Positions 36,434-44,628 of a DNA stretch of 64,000 nt are shown here, one piece after another. The first letter of the stretch is position 1, and the number at the start of each line of letters is the position of its first letter. The notes under the pieces were generated by a model. That model searched no databases. It saw only the letters and a list, made by a program, of their open reading frames with translations, and was not told the DNA's origin. The DNA is taken from NCBI RefSeq assembly GCF_009911795.1, contig NZ_CP047898.1, forward strand, positions 4,650,001 to 4,714,000, given 5' to 3'. Both the position numbers and the translations under genes were made by a program. This DNA is from Pseudarthrobacter psychrotolerans (lineage in GTDB: Bacteria; Actinomycetota; Actinomycetes; Actinomycetales; Micrococcaceae).

Positions 36434-37039
36434 TTACCACGCGTGTGGCGCGTTGACCCAGATCGCTACGCATACCTCTTCGTAGCTGTTTTTGTACCAG
36501 TGCGGGATCTCTGAGGAGTAGGTGATGGAGTCACCCTCGTCCAGGCTGTAGCAGACGCCGTCCAAATAGACGTCCTTGCGGCCCGAGATGATGTAGCAGA
36601 ACTCCTCACCGCTGTGGGTAAAAGGTGTTGAACTGGTGTCGTGCCCCGGGGGTGTGCTGATCCATTGGGCTTCGATGCCGCCGTTGAGGTCCGGGGTGAG
36701 CAGTTCATGCTCTGCTCCGCCCACGGATTCGCGGGTGACGTTCTTGAGGCTGCGCCGTGCGGATCTACGGACCAGGGGGGACTTCGTTTGCTCCTGGCCG
36801 ATGAAGAATCTCCCAATCGGGATATCCAGTCCGTGGGCCAGTTGCGCCAGGGTGGTGAAAGACGGGTTCGCCATGCCGCGTTCTATCTGGCTGACGATCG
36901 CTTGGCTGAGGCCGGTGATCTCCGAGAGCTTGGCGAGGGTCATGCCCTTTTCCTTGCGCATGGTGCGCACCTTGTTCCCGACAGTCGCCAGCAGGGCGCT
37001 GGTGGCTGGTGGGGCTTGGGTTGCGCTCTCGGTGGTCAT
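36434..37039 (-). CDS. XRE-family regulator with cupin domain
   Basis: This 201-residue protein has an N-terminal helix-turn-helix (about 20-75: RTMRKEKGMTLAKLSEITGLSQAIVSQIERG, split here by function) and a C-terminal cupin (about 125-195: PFTHSGEEFCYIISGRKDVYLDG, DSITYSSEIPHWYKN). Such regulators sense a small ligand in the cupin barrel and often control the adjacent catabolic operon. It is read in the same direction as the MFS gene. Candidate operators, TCAC/GTGA inverted repeats, lie just before its ATG, suggesting autoregulation. Confidence 0.92.
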   Translation of the reverse strand: MTTESATQAPPATSALLATVGNKVRTMRKEKGMTLAKLSEITGLSQAIVSQIERGMANPSFTTLAQLAHGLDIPIGRFFIGQEQTKSPLVRRSARRSLKNVTRESVGGAEHELLTPDLNGGIEAQWISTPPGHDTSSTPFTHSGEEFCYIISGRKDVYLDGVCYSLDEGDSITYSSEIPHWYKNSYEEVCVAIWVNAPHAW

Positions 37040-37049
37040 CGCGGATCTT

Positions 37050-37084
37050 TCACTGGGTGATCTGATTCACATAACTATAGTGAA
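37050..37084. promoter_or_regulatory. Putative operator pair upstream of XRE-cupin gene
   Basis: TCAC-TGG-GTGA (37050-37060) and TTCAC-N9-GTGAA (37066-37084) are two inverted repeats with the same core, 11-45 bases before the regulator's start, in an AT-rich stretch. They are candidates for autoregulation. Confidence 0.45.
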
Positions 37085-37162
37085 GATTTTTAGCGAGTCA
37101 ACGATTCTTCCTAAGTAAAGTGAAAAAATTACAGAAGTGCGGGTTGGGGCGGGCGCAAAGAA

Positions 37163-37202
37163 GCCGGTGCAGCTGTTCGCGGAACGCGGCAACTGCACCG
37201 GC
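37163..37202 (-). terminator. Terminator after the DUF4383 gene
   Basis: GCCGGTGCAG (37163-37172) pairs with CTGCACCGGC (37193-37202), with extra pairs inside. On the minus strand the stem is followed by TTCTTTG. It lies 76 bases past the stop of the DUF4383 gene and isolates it from the regulator downstream. Confidence 0.75.
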
Positions 37203-37277
37203 GAGTAGGACGAAAATTCAGAACTTATGGATCATTTCTCATTCGCGGCTCCTGTATCCCGGGTTGTCATTTCCGGG

Positions 37278-37739
37278 CTATTTCCTCTCGCCGGACATGT
37301 TCCGCGAGAACAGCCAGCCAGCAGCAACCATCACTACGCCCAGCACCAGGTGGGTCCAGTTGTCAGCCATGTTGAACGACAGGAAGTTGGCCGCCGAGGC
37401 AACGCCGACACTGAGCCCGAAAATGCTGAGGATGATGTACAGCGCGCCTGCACCGATGAGGAAATTGCGTGCGCCGGGGTCGGTCCGGGACATCGCCCAG
37501 CCCGCGGCGCCGATGGCCAACTGCACAATATTGAGCAGCATGGACACCTGGAACAGACCAAGGAACATCGCATGGGAATCAGGTCCCAGGAACATCAATT
37601 CGCTGTACTGAGTGGTGACGCCGGGGATAAAGCCCAGGACACCCACCAACAACAAGACAATACCTGCTCCCATGCCGGCATTCTGGACGTCTGCACGTCC
37701 GAAATGAACGCCGTGTGCATGTGGGGATGCGGTAGTCAT
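37278..37739 (-). CDS. DUF4383-type membrane protein
   Basis: This 153-residue protein has four hydrophobic helices in the pattern of DUF4383 proteins: GAGIVLLLVGVLGFIPG, then FQVSMLLNIVQLAIGAAGWAM, FLIGAGALYIILSIFGL and a final THLVLGVVMVAAGWL. No function is known for the family. The N-terminus is rich in His (PHAHGVHFGRADVQ). The start at 37739 has GGAGG about 8 bases upstream. It is a single-gene unit with its own terminator. Confidence 0.85.
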   Translation of the reverse strand: MTTASPHAHGVHFGRADVQNAGMGAGIVLLLVGVLGFIPGVTTQYSELMFLGPDSHAMFLGLFQVSMLLNIVQLAIGAAGWAMSRTDPGARNFLIGAGALYIILSIFGLSVGVASAANFLSFNMADNWTHLVLGVVMVAAGWLFSRNMSGERK

Positions 37740-37871
37740 TTTTCTGCCTCCAACCATGATTGCGGACAATCCAATTTTACGGCGGACCTGTGAAAAAAGC
37801 GCCGGATCAAGCCCTGATGGGGACTTCTGCCCAGCGACAGAACGGGGGTCTTCTGCTGGACTGGGACCCTT

Positions 37872-38573
37872 ATGCGATCCTTGCCATTCCTCGCCCGTAC
37901 CGTGCTTGCGGCAGCCCTTGTGCTCCTCGCCACCGCCTGCAGCGTCACGGTCCCGGAGGGCCGGGCACCGGCCGTCGGCGCACTGCTGGTGAGCGACCCC
38001 CAGGAGGTGCCCGGACAGGCTGAACGCCCGACGCCGGCGCCCTTACCTTCCGCCGCTGTCCCGCCGTCGTCGTCCGCTGCTTCGCCGGGAACGCCGGCTA
38101 CCGCGTCGCCGGGAACGCCTGTCGGCCGGCCCCTGAACCGCGCGGAGAAGCTCCTGCCCAAGGTGAACGTGAAGCCGTGGCGGGCCGCACTGCCGGTGGT
38201 GGTGCAGTCGGCGAACAAGGACATGCAGTGCTCCATCAGGGCCGAAGGTGCGGCGTGCCACCTCCTCAGCGATGTGGCGCCGCGGCCCGCCGATATCAAG
38301 GGCCAGTGCGCCGGCCTGAGCCAGTACTTCGGCGGCTATGCGGTGGTCACGGTGGGCGGCGGTGCGCAATACGGCCTGTGCGGGGACGGACTCTCGCCGA
38401 TGGAAGCGGAGACGGTGGCCGGCCCCACGTTCCCCGGACCGTGGATCGAGGACGGGCAGACAGTGCGGATCGGCAACATGGTGTGTTCGCGGGAGCCGGG
38501 CGCGATGGTCTGCGCGCATCTCCGCACCGGTCACGGATTCATGATCAGCGTGGCGGCCTACGAACTCTGGTGA
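37872..38573 (+). CDS. Putative secreted protein or lipoprotein
   Basis: This 233-residue protein begins with a signal sequence (RTVLAAALVLLATAC) that ends in a weak lipobox, followed by a Ser/Pro/Ala-rich linker to about residue 85 and a globular C-terminal domain with six cysteines (MQCSI, AACHL, GQCAG, GLCGD, MVCSR, MVCAH) likely to form disulfides outside the cell. No family is recognised. The next gene starts 54-72 bases downstream on the same strand, so co-transcription is possible. Confidence 0.75.
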   Translation: MRSLPFLARTVLAAALVLLATACSVTVPEGRAPAVGALLVSDPQEVPGQAERPTPAPLPSAAVPPSSSAASPGTPATASPGTPVGRPLNRAEKLLPKVNVKPWRAALPVVVQSANKDMQCSIRAEGAACHLLSDVAPRPADIKGQCAGLSQYFGGYAVVTVGGGAQYGLCGDGLSPMEAETVAGPTFPGPWIEDGQTVRIGNMVCSREPGAMVCAHLRTGHGFMISVAAYELW

Positions 38574-38645
38574 GGCAGCTCTCGCGGGGAGAATGAGCCT
38601 GTCGGAGCCCGGTCGGGCGGCCTGGCCGTGACAAAATGGGACACG

Positions 38646-39962
38646 ATGAAACTGCGCGCTGATCAGACCGGAGACCGTGGCCTTCCCATGCCCTTGTGGC
38701 TGCAGGGAGGCCTCGAAACGGCGCAGGCTGCCATCATCTCGGCGCTCCTGGTGGTGGTTCCCATTGTGGCTGTGTGGGCCACTGCGGGATTCCAGAACAC
38801 CGCCTTTGATGCCCTGGCCCGCCTCGCCGGCCAGGCCTGGCTGCTGATTCACGGGGTGCCGCTGCAGCTTGCCGTGGTGTCCGGCGCGGCCGGCGCGGCC
38901 GGCCGCTCGGGCTCCGGCCTGCTGACCTTGGTGCCCCTCGGGCTGACACTGATTCCGTTCCTGCTCGCCTGGCGTGCGGGACGGCGCCTGGCCCGAGCCT
39001 CCTATACGGACCAGCTGTGGCAGGCGCTGCTCGGGTCCTGGGTGGTCTACGCCGCGTTCGGCGCGGCCACCGGCTTTGTGTGCCGCACGGCCGACGTCGT
39101 CATTAATATCTGGTTCGCGATGCTGATCCCGCTCATCCCCTTTGCCCTCGGCATGGTGATCGGCGCCCGCCGTGAGGCAGGCTCGTGGAGCCGGCTGATC
39201 GGCGTCGACGCGGTCCACTGGATCTCCCGCACCAGCCAGCATTCGCGCTGGGCCGGCTCGTATTTGGGCTCTGCGGCGAAGGCGGGCTGCGTGGCACTGT
39301 TGGCGGCGCTTGCGCTCGCAGGTGTGCTCCTGGCGGTGGACCTCTTTATCCACTGGAACCTGGTGATTGCTGTCTATGAAGCGCTCGACGCCGGCGCGGT
39401 AGGGGGTTCGGCGCTCACCATCGCGCAGCTTGGGTATCTGCCCAACCTCCTGGTTTTTGTGCTGGCGTGGGTCTCCGGGTCAGGCTTCGCCATGGGGGTG
39501 GGCTCGCAGGTGGGTCCGCTGGGAACCGCCACCGGGCCGCTGCCGTCCATTCCGGTCTTCGCGGCCATCCCGTCAGGCCCGCTGGACTACGGGTTCGTGG
39601 CCCTGGCGGTGCCGGTCCTGGCGGGGATCCTGGCCGGCTGGTGGTTCCTGCGCGAAGGCGAAAACCACTTCGATGAATGGCTCTCCATCAAGATGGACGT
39701 GCGCTGGTTCACGGCCATGGTGTCCACACTTGCCCTCGGCGCGCTGGTCGGGGTTGTATCCGGGCTGCTGGCCGCCGGACTGGGCTGGCTGGCCCGCGGC
39801 TCCGCCGGCCTCGGACGCCTGACGTCCATAGGACCCGACCCCTTGTGGCTGGGGCTTTGGATTGCCGCGGAGGTGGGCATCGGCGTCGTGATCGGTTACG
39901 CAGCCGGACCGTGGCTGGAACGCCAGCAGCACGTGGAGCAGGAAGCGGAACTGGCCCGCTAG
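38646..39962 (+). CDS. DUF6350-type polytopic membrane protein
   Basis: This protein of about 438 residues has around nine membrane helices and matches the actinobacterial DUF6350 pattern; such genes commonly sit beside purN and purH, as here. Landmarks are LPLWLQGGLETAQAAIISALLVVVP (split by function), LVPLGLTLIPFLLAWRAGRRLAR and LAQLGYLPNLLVFVLAW-like segments. A transport or cell-envelope role has been suggested for relatives but is unproven. The ATG at 38646 is preferred; an in-frame GTG at 38628 would add six residues. Confidence 0.8.
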   Translation: MKLRADQTGDRGLPMPLWLQGGLETAQAAIISALLVVVPIVAVWATAGFQNTAFDALARLAGQAWLLIHGVPLQLAVVSGAAGAAGRSGSGLLTLVPLGLTLIPFLLAWRAGRRLARASYTDQLWQALLGSWVVYAAFGAATGFVCRTADVVINIWFAMLIPLIPFALGMVIGARREAGSWSRLIGVDAVHWISRTSQHSRWAGSYLGSAAKAGCVALLAALALAGVLLAVDLFIHWNLVIAVYEALDAGAVGGSALTIAQLGYLPNLLVFVLAWVSGSGFAMGVGSQVGPLGTATGPLPSIPVFAAIPSGPLDYGFVALAVPVLAGILAGWWFLREGENHFDEWLSIKMDVRWFTAMVSTLALGALVGVVSGLLAAGLGWLARGSAGLGRLTSIGPDPLWLGLWIAAEVGIGVVIGYAAGPWLERQQHVEQEAELAR

Positions 39963-40037
39963 TTTTTCGTGGCTGTTGCTGGGGCTGGCGTGAGTGCCTG
40001 TGTGGCTGTTTGGGGGTGTCTGCCAGTGGTGTGGCTG

Positions 40038-40466
40038 CTACCGGAGACCCGGCAGTGAGCCTTCCAGCTGGACCCGGCAGTTGGAGAGCGCCTGGTCCGT
40101 AATGGCTTGCCGCGAGCAGGCCTGGAAGTCCTGGACCTGGCGGAAGAACAGTGCCGTCGCCAGGATGACCAGCAGCAGGATCAGCGACACCACCAGTCCC
40201 GAGATGGTGCCGAACAGGACCAGTTTGGACTCTTTGAGCCTGGCCGACCGGACCAGCAGGAGGATGCCCAGCACAAAGCTCGCGGCGGTCAGGATGCCGG
40301 TCAGCCACAGGTAGCTGACGTCGAGCTGGTAGACGAAGAAGGCGCCCAGCACGGTGACAATGAAGATCCGGAACAGGTTGCGGGTTTTGGTGAGCGAGTC
40401 CTTGGCGGCCTCGCTGAGCGGCTCTTTGGTCCGCTGGTGGCCAGCCGGGTCCGGGATGTTGTTCAT
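40038..40466 (-). CDS. Small membrane protein
   Basis: This 142-residue protein has three predicted helices (about residues 33-53, 56-73 and 85-108) after a polar N-terminus, and a short C-terminal segment with two cysteines (QACSRQ, SNCRVQ) probably outside the membrane. I do not recognise a family. Its start lies 40 bases from the divergent purN start, so the two promoters share that gap. The downstream end is convergent with the DUF6350 gene. Confidence 0.75.
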   Translation of the reverse strand: MNNIPDPAGHQRTKEPLSEAAKDSLTKTRNLFRIFIVTVLGAFFVYQLDVSYLWLTGILTAASFVLGILLLVRSARLKESKLVLFGTISGLVVSLILLLVILATALFFRQVQDFQACSRQAITDQALSNCRVQLEGSLPGLR

Positions 40467-40505
40467 GTTTTCCAGCCTACGCGAGCGTGCCCATAAGCTA
40501 GACCC

Positions 40506-41078
40506 ATGCGCATCGTAGTCCTCGTTTCCGGTACCGGGTCCAATCTCCAGGCAGTCATTGACGCCGTTACATCAGGGGAGCTGGACGTCGAAATCGCCGC
40601 GGTGGGTGCCGACCGGGAGGGGACCTACGGCGTCGAACGCTCCTCGGAAGCCGGGCTGGAGACGTTTGTGGTCAACTTCAATTCCTTCCCCACCCGCGAC
40701 GAATGGGATGCCGCGCTGACCGCCCGCGTGGCTTCCTACGCCCCGGATGTGGTGGTTTCCTCAGGCTTTATGCGCATCGTCAGCGCCGACTTCATTGATG
40801 CTTTCAAGGGCAAATACCTCAACACCCACCCGGCCCTGCTGCCTGCATTCCCTGGCGCCCACGGCGTGCGCGATGCCATGGCCTACGGCGTGAAGGTCAC
40901 CGGCTGCACCGTGCACTGGGCCGACGCGGGGGTTGACACCGGGCCCATCATCGCCCAGGAAGCCGTGGCGATTGACCCGGGCGATACCGAGGAAAGCCTG
41001 CACGAACGCATCAAGGTGGTGGAGCGCCGCCTCCTGGTCAACACCCTGGCGGCACTGGCCCTCGCCCCCGCCGCCTGA
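40506..41078 (+). CDS. purN: Phosphoribosylglycinamide formyltransferase 1
   Basis: This enzyme transfers a formyl group from 10-formyl-THF to GAR, step three of purine synthesis. The 190-residue protein has VLVSGTGSNLQAVIDAV at the start (phosphate-binding loop), SGFMRIVSADFI, and the catalytic Asn, His and Asp in LNTHPALLPAFPGAHG and HWADAGVDTGPII. Length is normal for the family. Usually purH follows directly; here an opposite-strand MFS gene and a long inverted repeat lie between. Confidence 0.97.
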   Translation: MRIVVLVSGTGSNLQAVIDAVTSGELDVEIAAVGADREGTYGVERSSEAGLETFVVNFNSFPTRDEWDAALTARVASYAPDVVVSSGFMRIVSADFIDAFKGKYLNTHPALLPAFPGAHGVRDAMAYGVKVTGCTVHWADAGVDTGPIIAQEAVAIDPGDTEESLHERIKVVERRLLVNTLAALALAPAA

Positions 41079-41084
41079 TTTTCT

Positions 41085-41148
41085 CGAATGCTCTATCACT
41101 TACGGTCGTTCTGAGGGCTGAGAACGACCCCAAGTGATAGAGCATTCG
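41085..41148. repeat. Long inverted repeat after purN
   Basis: Arms 41085-41101 and 41132-41148 are perfect 17-bp complements. After a 2-by-2 mismatch a second perfect 9-bp stem (41104-41112 with 41121-41129) closes on an 8-base loop. No T tract follows, so termination may not be its only role. The outer arm AAGTGATAGAGCATTCG resembles the AGTGAGAGAGCGTTGG unit tandemly repeated at 56386. Confidence 0.85.
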
Positions 41149-41162
41149 GACGACGCCGGGAG

Positions 41163-42515
41163 CTACTCGAGGCGGCGCTGCTTGGTCTCGGGGGAGAAGA
41201 ACGCCATGAACAGGACAGCTACCAGCACCAGCCCGCCGGCCAGGGCGAAGGAAGCGGCCAGGCCCAGCTCGGGCCAGAAGTAGTTCGCAAATATCAAAGG
41301 CCCAAAACCAGCCCCCAACCGCGAAAACGTCGACGCCCAGCCGAAGCCGGTGCCGCGGAGCTCGGTCGGGTACAGCTCAGACACATACGCGTAGAGCACG
41401 GGAATCGCTATCTGCACCACAAACCCGAACACCAGCAGCCAGAACACCGCGGCGGTGGGGATGTCCACCACAATCGCCACGATCACCAGGGTCAGCGCGG
41501 ACAGCGGGCCCGTGATGGCAAGGATCCATTTGCGGCCCACCCGCTCCACCAGCAGCGCGGCCACAACCACACCCAGGAGCCCGACAGCCGCCATGGACGC
41601 CGTGGTGACAAACGCCTTGTACTCGGCGAAGCCCGCTCCGATCAGGATCCGCGGCATCCACGTCAGGGACAGGTAGTAGACCAGCAGGATGCTGAAGAAG
41701 AGGGACCAGGCCGTGGCCGTGATCTTCCAGTTGAACTGCCACACCAGCCGCAGCTGATGCCAGGTGCTGCCGGCGGAGAGCCGCGGGACTTCCTGCGCGT
41801 CGGGCAGGCTGTAGGCGCGTGGTTCGGCGCCGGTTGCTGTCACGAGGGCGTCGATAACCTTGGCCGCTTCGTCGCGGCGGCCCTTGCGGATGAGGAACAG
41901 CGGAGACTCCGGAACGCTGCGCCGAACCCAGAACACGAGCAGCGCAGGAAGTACCATCACCAGCATGGTCAGCCGCCAGTCGCCGAATACGGCCACAAGC
42001 CCGGCTGACACAAAGCCGGCAAGGGCCGCACCCATCGGCCACCAGCCGTCCATTGCGGTGAGGACTTTCCCGCGCTGCTTTCGTGGTGTGAACTCACCCA
42101 CCAGCGCGTAGTCCACCGGAATGCAGCCGCCCAGGCCGAAGCCGGCCATAAAGCGGAACACGCAGAACCAGATGAAGTCGGGGGAGAAGGCGCCCAGGAC
42201 GGTGAAGAGCGAGAAGATCAGCAGCGTGGCCGTAAACGCCTTCTTCCGCCCGATCGTGTCCGCGACGGTTCCCCATACAAACGCGCCCAGGGCCATGCCG
42301 ATCAGGTTGGCCGTACCCACCCAGGCCACTTCGCCGGGAGCCAGCGCCCAGTGCGTGGAGAGCAGCGGGATGAGGATGCCGTTAAGCGTCACGTCCCAGG
42401 CATCGAACATAAAGCCGAGGCCGCCGATCACGAAGATCCTGCCCTGGACATTCCAACGCCAGGGCAGTTCCTGGACCACCTGTTCGCCGCTGGGCACAGT
42501 GGTGTAAGTATTCAT
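41163..42515 (-). CDS. MFS transporter, sugar/acid (NiaP-like) type
   Basis: This 450-residue twelve-helix transporter has GGLGFMFDAWDVTLNG near helix 1, the loop motif GTVADTIGRKKAF, a sugar-porter-like PESPLFLIRKGR after helix 6, and VSELYPTELRGTGFGW near helix 10. The closest familiar group is the NiaP/aromatic-acid carrier type, but substrate cannot be set. The start at 42515 (MNTYTTVP) has AGGAGG 5-6 bases upstream; the open frame is longer but lacks a site. It separates purN from purH on the opposite strand. Confidence 0.88.
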   Translation of the reverse strand: MNTYTTVPSGEQVVQELPWRWNVQGRIFVIGGLGFMFDAWDVTLNGILIPLLSTHWALAPGEVAWVGTANLIGMALGAFVWGTVADTIGRKKAFTATLLIFSLFTVLGAFSPDFIWFCVFRFMAGFGLGGCIPVDYALVGEFTPRKQRGKVLTAMDGWWPMGAALAGFVSAGLVAVFGDWRLTMLVMVLPALLVFWVRRSVPESPLFLIRKGRRDEAAKVIDALVTATGAEPRAYSLPDAQEVPRLSAGSTWHQLRLVWQFNWKITATAWSLFFSILLVYYLSLTWMPRILIGAGFAEYKAFVTTASMAAVGLLGVVVAALLVERVGRKWILAITGPLSALTLVIVAIVVDIPTAAVFWLLVFGFVVQIAIPVLYAYVSELYPTELRGTGFGWASTFSRLGAGFGPLIFANYFWPELGLAASFALAGGLVLVAVLFMAFFSPETKQRRLE

Positions 42516-42657
42516 CGCAGCCTCCTGTGAAAACTCTAACCGTGCCCACTGACGTTCACACTGCTGCCGGCAAGCGGGGCAACCGGCGCAACACGATAAA
42601 CTGGGCCTATCCCCACCAACCGCGGCACTGTTCCGCGAGATCAGACGGAGACTTTTT

Positions 42658-44352
42658 GTGAGCGCCACGCAGCCTGACCGTGTATCTATCGACCGTGTTC
42701 CCATCCGCCGGGCGCTGATCTCGGTTTACGACAAGACCGGTCTGGAGGATCTCGCTAAGGGCCTGCACGCAGCCGGCGTGAAGATCGTCTCCACCGGTTC
42801 TACGGCCAAGAAGATTGCCGCGGCGGGCATCCCGGTCCAGGAAGTCGAAGAAGTCACCGGTTCCCCGGAAATGCTGGACGGCCGCGTCAAGACGCTGCAC
42901 CCGCGCGTGCACGGCGGCATCCTTGCGGACCGCCGTGTCCCCGCGCACATGGAAACCCTCGCCGGCATGGAGATCGAAACCTTCGACCTGGTGGTGGTGA
43001 ACCTCTACCCGTTCGTTGAGACCGTGAAGTCCGGCGCCGCGCAGGACGACGTCGTTGAACAGATCGACATCGGCGGCCCCGCCATGGTGCGCTCGGCAGC
43101 GAAGAACCACGCCGCCGTCGCCGTCGTTGTTGACCCCACGTTCTACGGCTCCGTGGTCACTGCCGCCGCTGAGGGCGGCTTTGACCTGAAGACCCGACGC
43201 CGGCTGGCCGCCAAAGCGTTCGCGCACACCGCGTCCTACGACAACGCCGTGGCCACCTGGACTGCCAGCCAGTTCCTGGATGAAGACGGCGACGGCATCA
43301 TCGACTGGCCTGCCTACGCCGGCCTGTCGCTGGAGCGCTCCGAGGTCCTCCGCTACGGCGAAAACCCGCACCAGCAGGCCGCGCTCTACGTGGACAAGGC
43401 AGCCCCGGCCGGCATCGCGCAGGCGGACCAGCTGCACGGCAAGGCCATGAGCTACAACAACTTCGTCGACGCCGACGCCGCCCTCCGCGCCGCGTTCGAC
43501 TTCGCCGGGCCCGCCGTCGCCATCATCAAGCACGCCAACCCGTGCGGTGTCGCCGTTGGTTCCGCTGATGCTGCAGACCCGATCGCAGACGCCCACGCCA
43601 AGGCCCACGCCTGCGACCCCGTCTCCGCCTTCGGCGGCGTCATCGCTGCCAACCGCACGGTTACCGCCGCCATGGCTGCGACCGTCGGCGGCATCTTCAC
43701 CGAGGTTGTCATCGCCCCGGACTTCGAGCCGGCAGCCGTGGAGATCCTCGCCAAGAAGAAGAACATCCGCCTGCTGGCCCTGCCCGAAGGCTACGGCCGC
43801 TACCCGGCCGAAATGCGCCAGGTTTCCGGCGGTGTACTCGTCCAGATGAGCGACAAGGTGGACGCCGACGGTGACAACCCCGCCAACTGGACCCTCGCCG
43901 CCGGCGAAGCCGCTGACGAAAAGACCCTCGCGGACCTCGCCTTCGCCTGGACCGCCTGCCGCGCGGCAAAGTCCAACGCCATCCTGCTCGCCAACCGCGG
44001 TGCCGCGGTGGGCATTGGCATGGGCCAGGTCAACCGCCTCGACTCCTGCAAACTCGCCGTGGAGCGCGCCAACACGCTGGGCGTTTCGGTGGAGTCCGAC
44101 GTCGATGGTGCCGGCGGTGCAGCTGGTCCGTCGACAACACAGGCGACCGCCGCCCCTGAGCGCGCACGCGGCGCCGTGGCGGCCTCCGATGCGTTCTTCC
44201 CGTTCGCTGACGGCCTGCAGATCCTGATCGACGCCGGCGTCCGCGCCGTGGTTCAGCCGGGCGGTTCCGTCCGTGACGAGGAAGTCGTCGCCGCGGCCAA
44301 CGCGGCCGGCATCACGATGTACTTCACGGGTGCCCGCCACTTCTTCCACTAG
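42658..44352 (+). CDS. purH: Bifunctional AICAR transformylase / IMP cyclohydrolase
   Basis: The protein performs the last two steps of IMP synthesis. The N-terminal cyclohydrolase domain (1-200) has [32 protein letters not shown] and [15 protein letters not shown]. The C-terminal transformylase domain has [24 protein letters not shown] with the catalytic Lys-His, [29 protein letters not shown] and [11 protein letters not shown]. At 564 residues it is somewhat longer than usual because of a Gly/Ala/Thr-rich insert near residues 480-505. It starts at GTG with GGAG about 9 bases upstream. Confidence 0.97.
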   Translation: MSATQPDRVSIDRVPIRRALISVYDKTGLEDLAKGLHAAGVKIVSTGSTAKKIAAAGIPVQEVEEVTGSPEMLDGRVKTLHPRVHGGILADRRVPAHMETLAGMEIETFDLVVVNLYPFVETVKSGAAQDDVVEQIDIGGPAMVRSAAKNHAAVAVVVDPTFYGSVVTAAAEGGFDLKTRRRLAAKAFAHTASYDNAVATWTASQFLDEDGDGIIDWPAYAGLSLERSEVLRYGENPHQQAALYVDKAAPAGIAQADQLHGKAMSYNNFVDADAALRAAFDFAGPAVAIIKHANPCGVAVGSADAADPIADAHAKAHACDPVSAFGGVIAANRTVTAAMAATVGGIFTEVVIAPDFEPAAVEILAKKKNIRLLALPEGYGRYPAEMRQVSGGVLVQMSDKVDADGDNPANWTLAAGEAADEKTLADLAFAWTACRAAKSNAILLANRGAAVGIGMGQVNRLDSCKLAVERANTLGVSVESDVDGAGGAAGPSTTQATAAPERARGAVAASDAFFPFADGLQILIDAGVRAVVQPGGSVRDEEVVAAANAAGITMYFTGARHFFH

Positions 44353-44365
44353 GCGGTTAAACGTC

Positions 44366-44402
44366 GACGGCGCCTGTCCCCGCTGTGGGGACAGGCGCCG
44401 TC
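44366..44402 (+). terminator. Terminator after purH
   Basis: A perfect 16-bp GC-rich stem (44366-44381 with 44387-44402) closes on a 5-base loop 13 bases after the purH stop. There is no long T tract. It may also serve the opposite-strand gene that ends nearby. Confidence 0.8.
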
Positions 44403-44418
44403 GGGCCTTAAGGGGCAG

Positions 44419-44628
44419 CTAGGAAGGGCGTGGTGCCGGGTCCGCGCCCCGCTGCATGAGGCGCGGACCCCCTTCCGGAAGCCGAAGCTCCCGGGGCTTG
44501 GCATCGGCCATTCGCTGTTTGGTCCAGTATTCCAGGATCTCCTCGTGGGTCTGGCCCGATTTGCCGTGGCTGACGGATCCGTTCCCGGATGCCTCGTCAG
44601 GGGAGGTTTTCCTAGGCTGCTGCGGCAC
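44419..44628 (-). CDS. Small hypothetical protein with protease-propeptide-like motif
   Basis: This 69-residue polar protein reads SHGKSGQTHEEILEYWTKQRM, then ADAKPRELRLPEGG. The YWT-x2-RM-x2-A-x-P pattern also occurs in the propeptide of the neighbouring protease (YWTSDRMRAAIP), so it may be a relic of a duplicated propeptide or a small partner. The ATG lies within the last 17 bases of the protease gene. There is no signal peptide. Coding is plausible from codon use but not certain. Confidence 0.5.
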   Translation of the reverse strand: MPQQPRKTSPDEASGNGSVSHGKSGQTHEEILEYWTKQRMADAKPRELRLPEGGPRLMQRGADPAPRPS

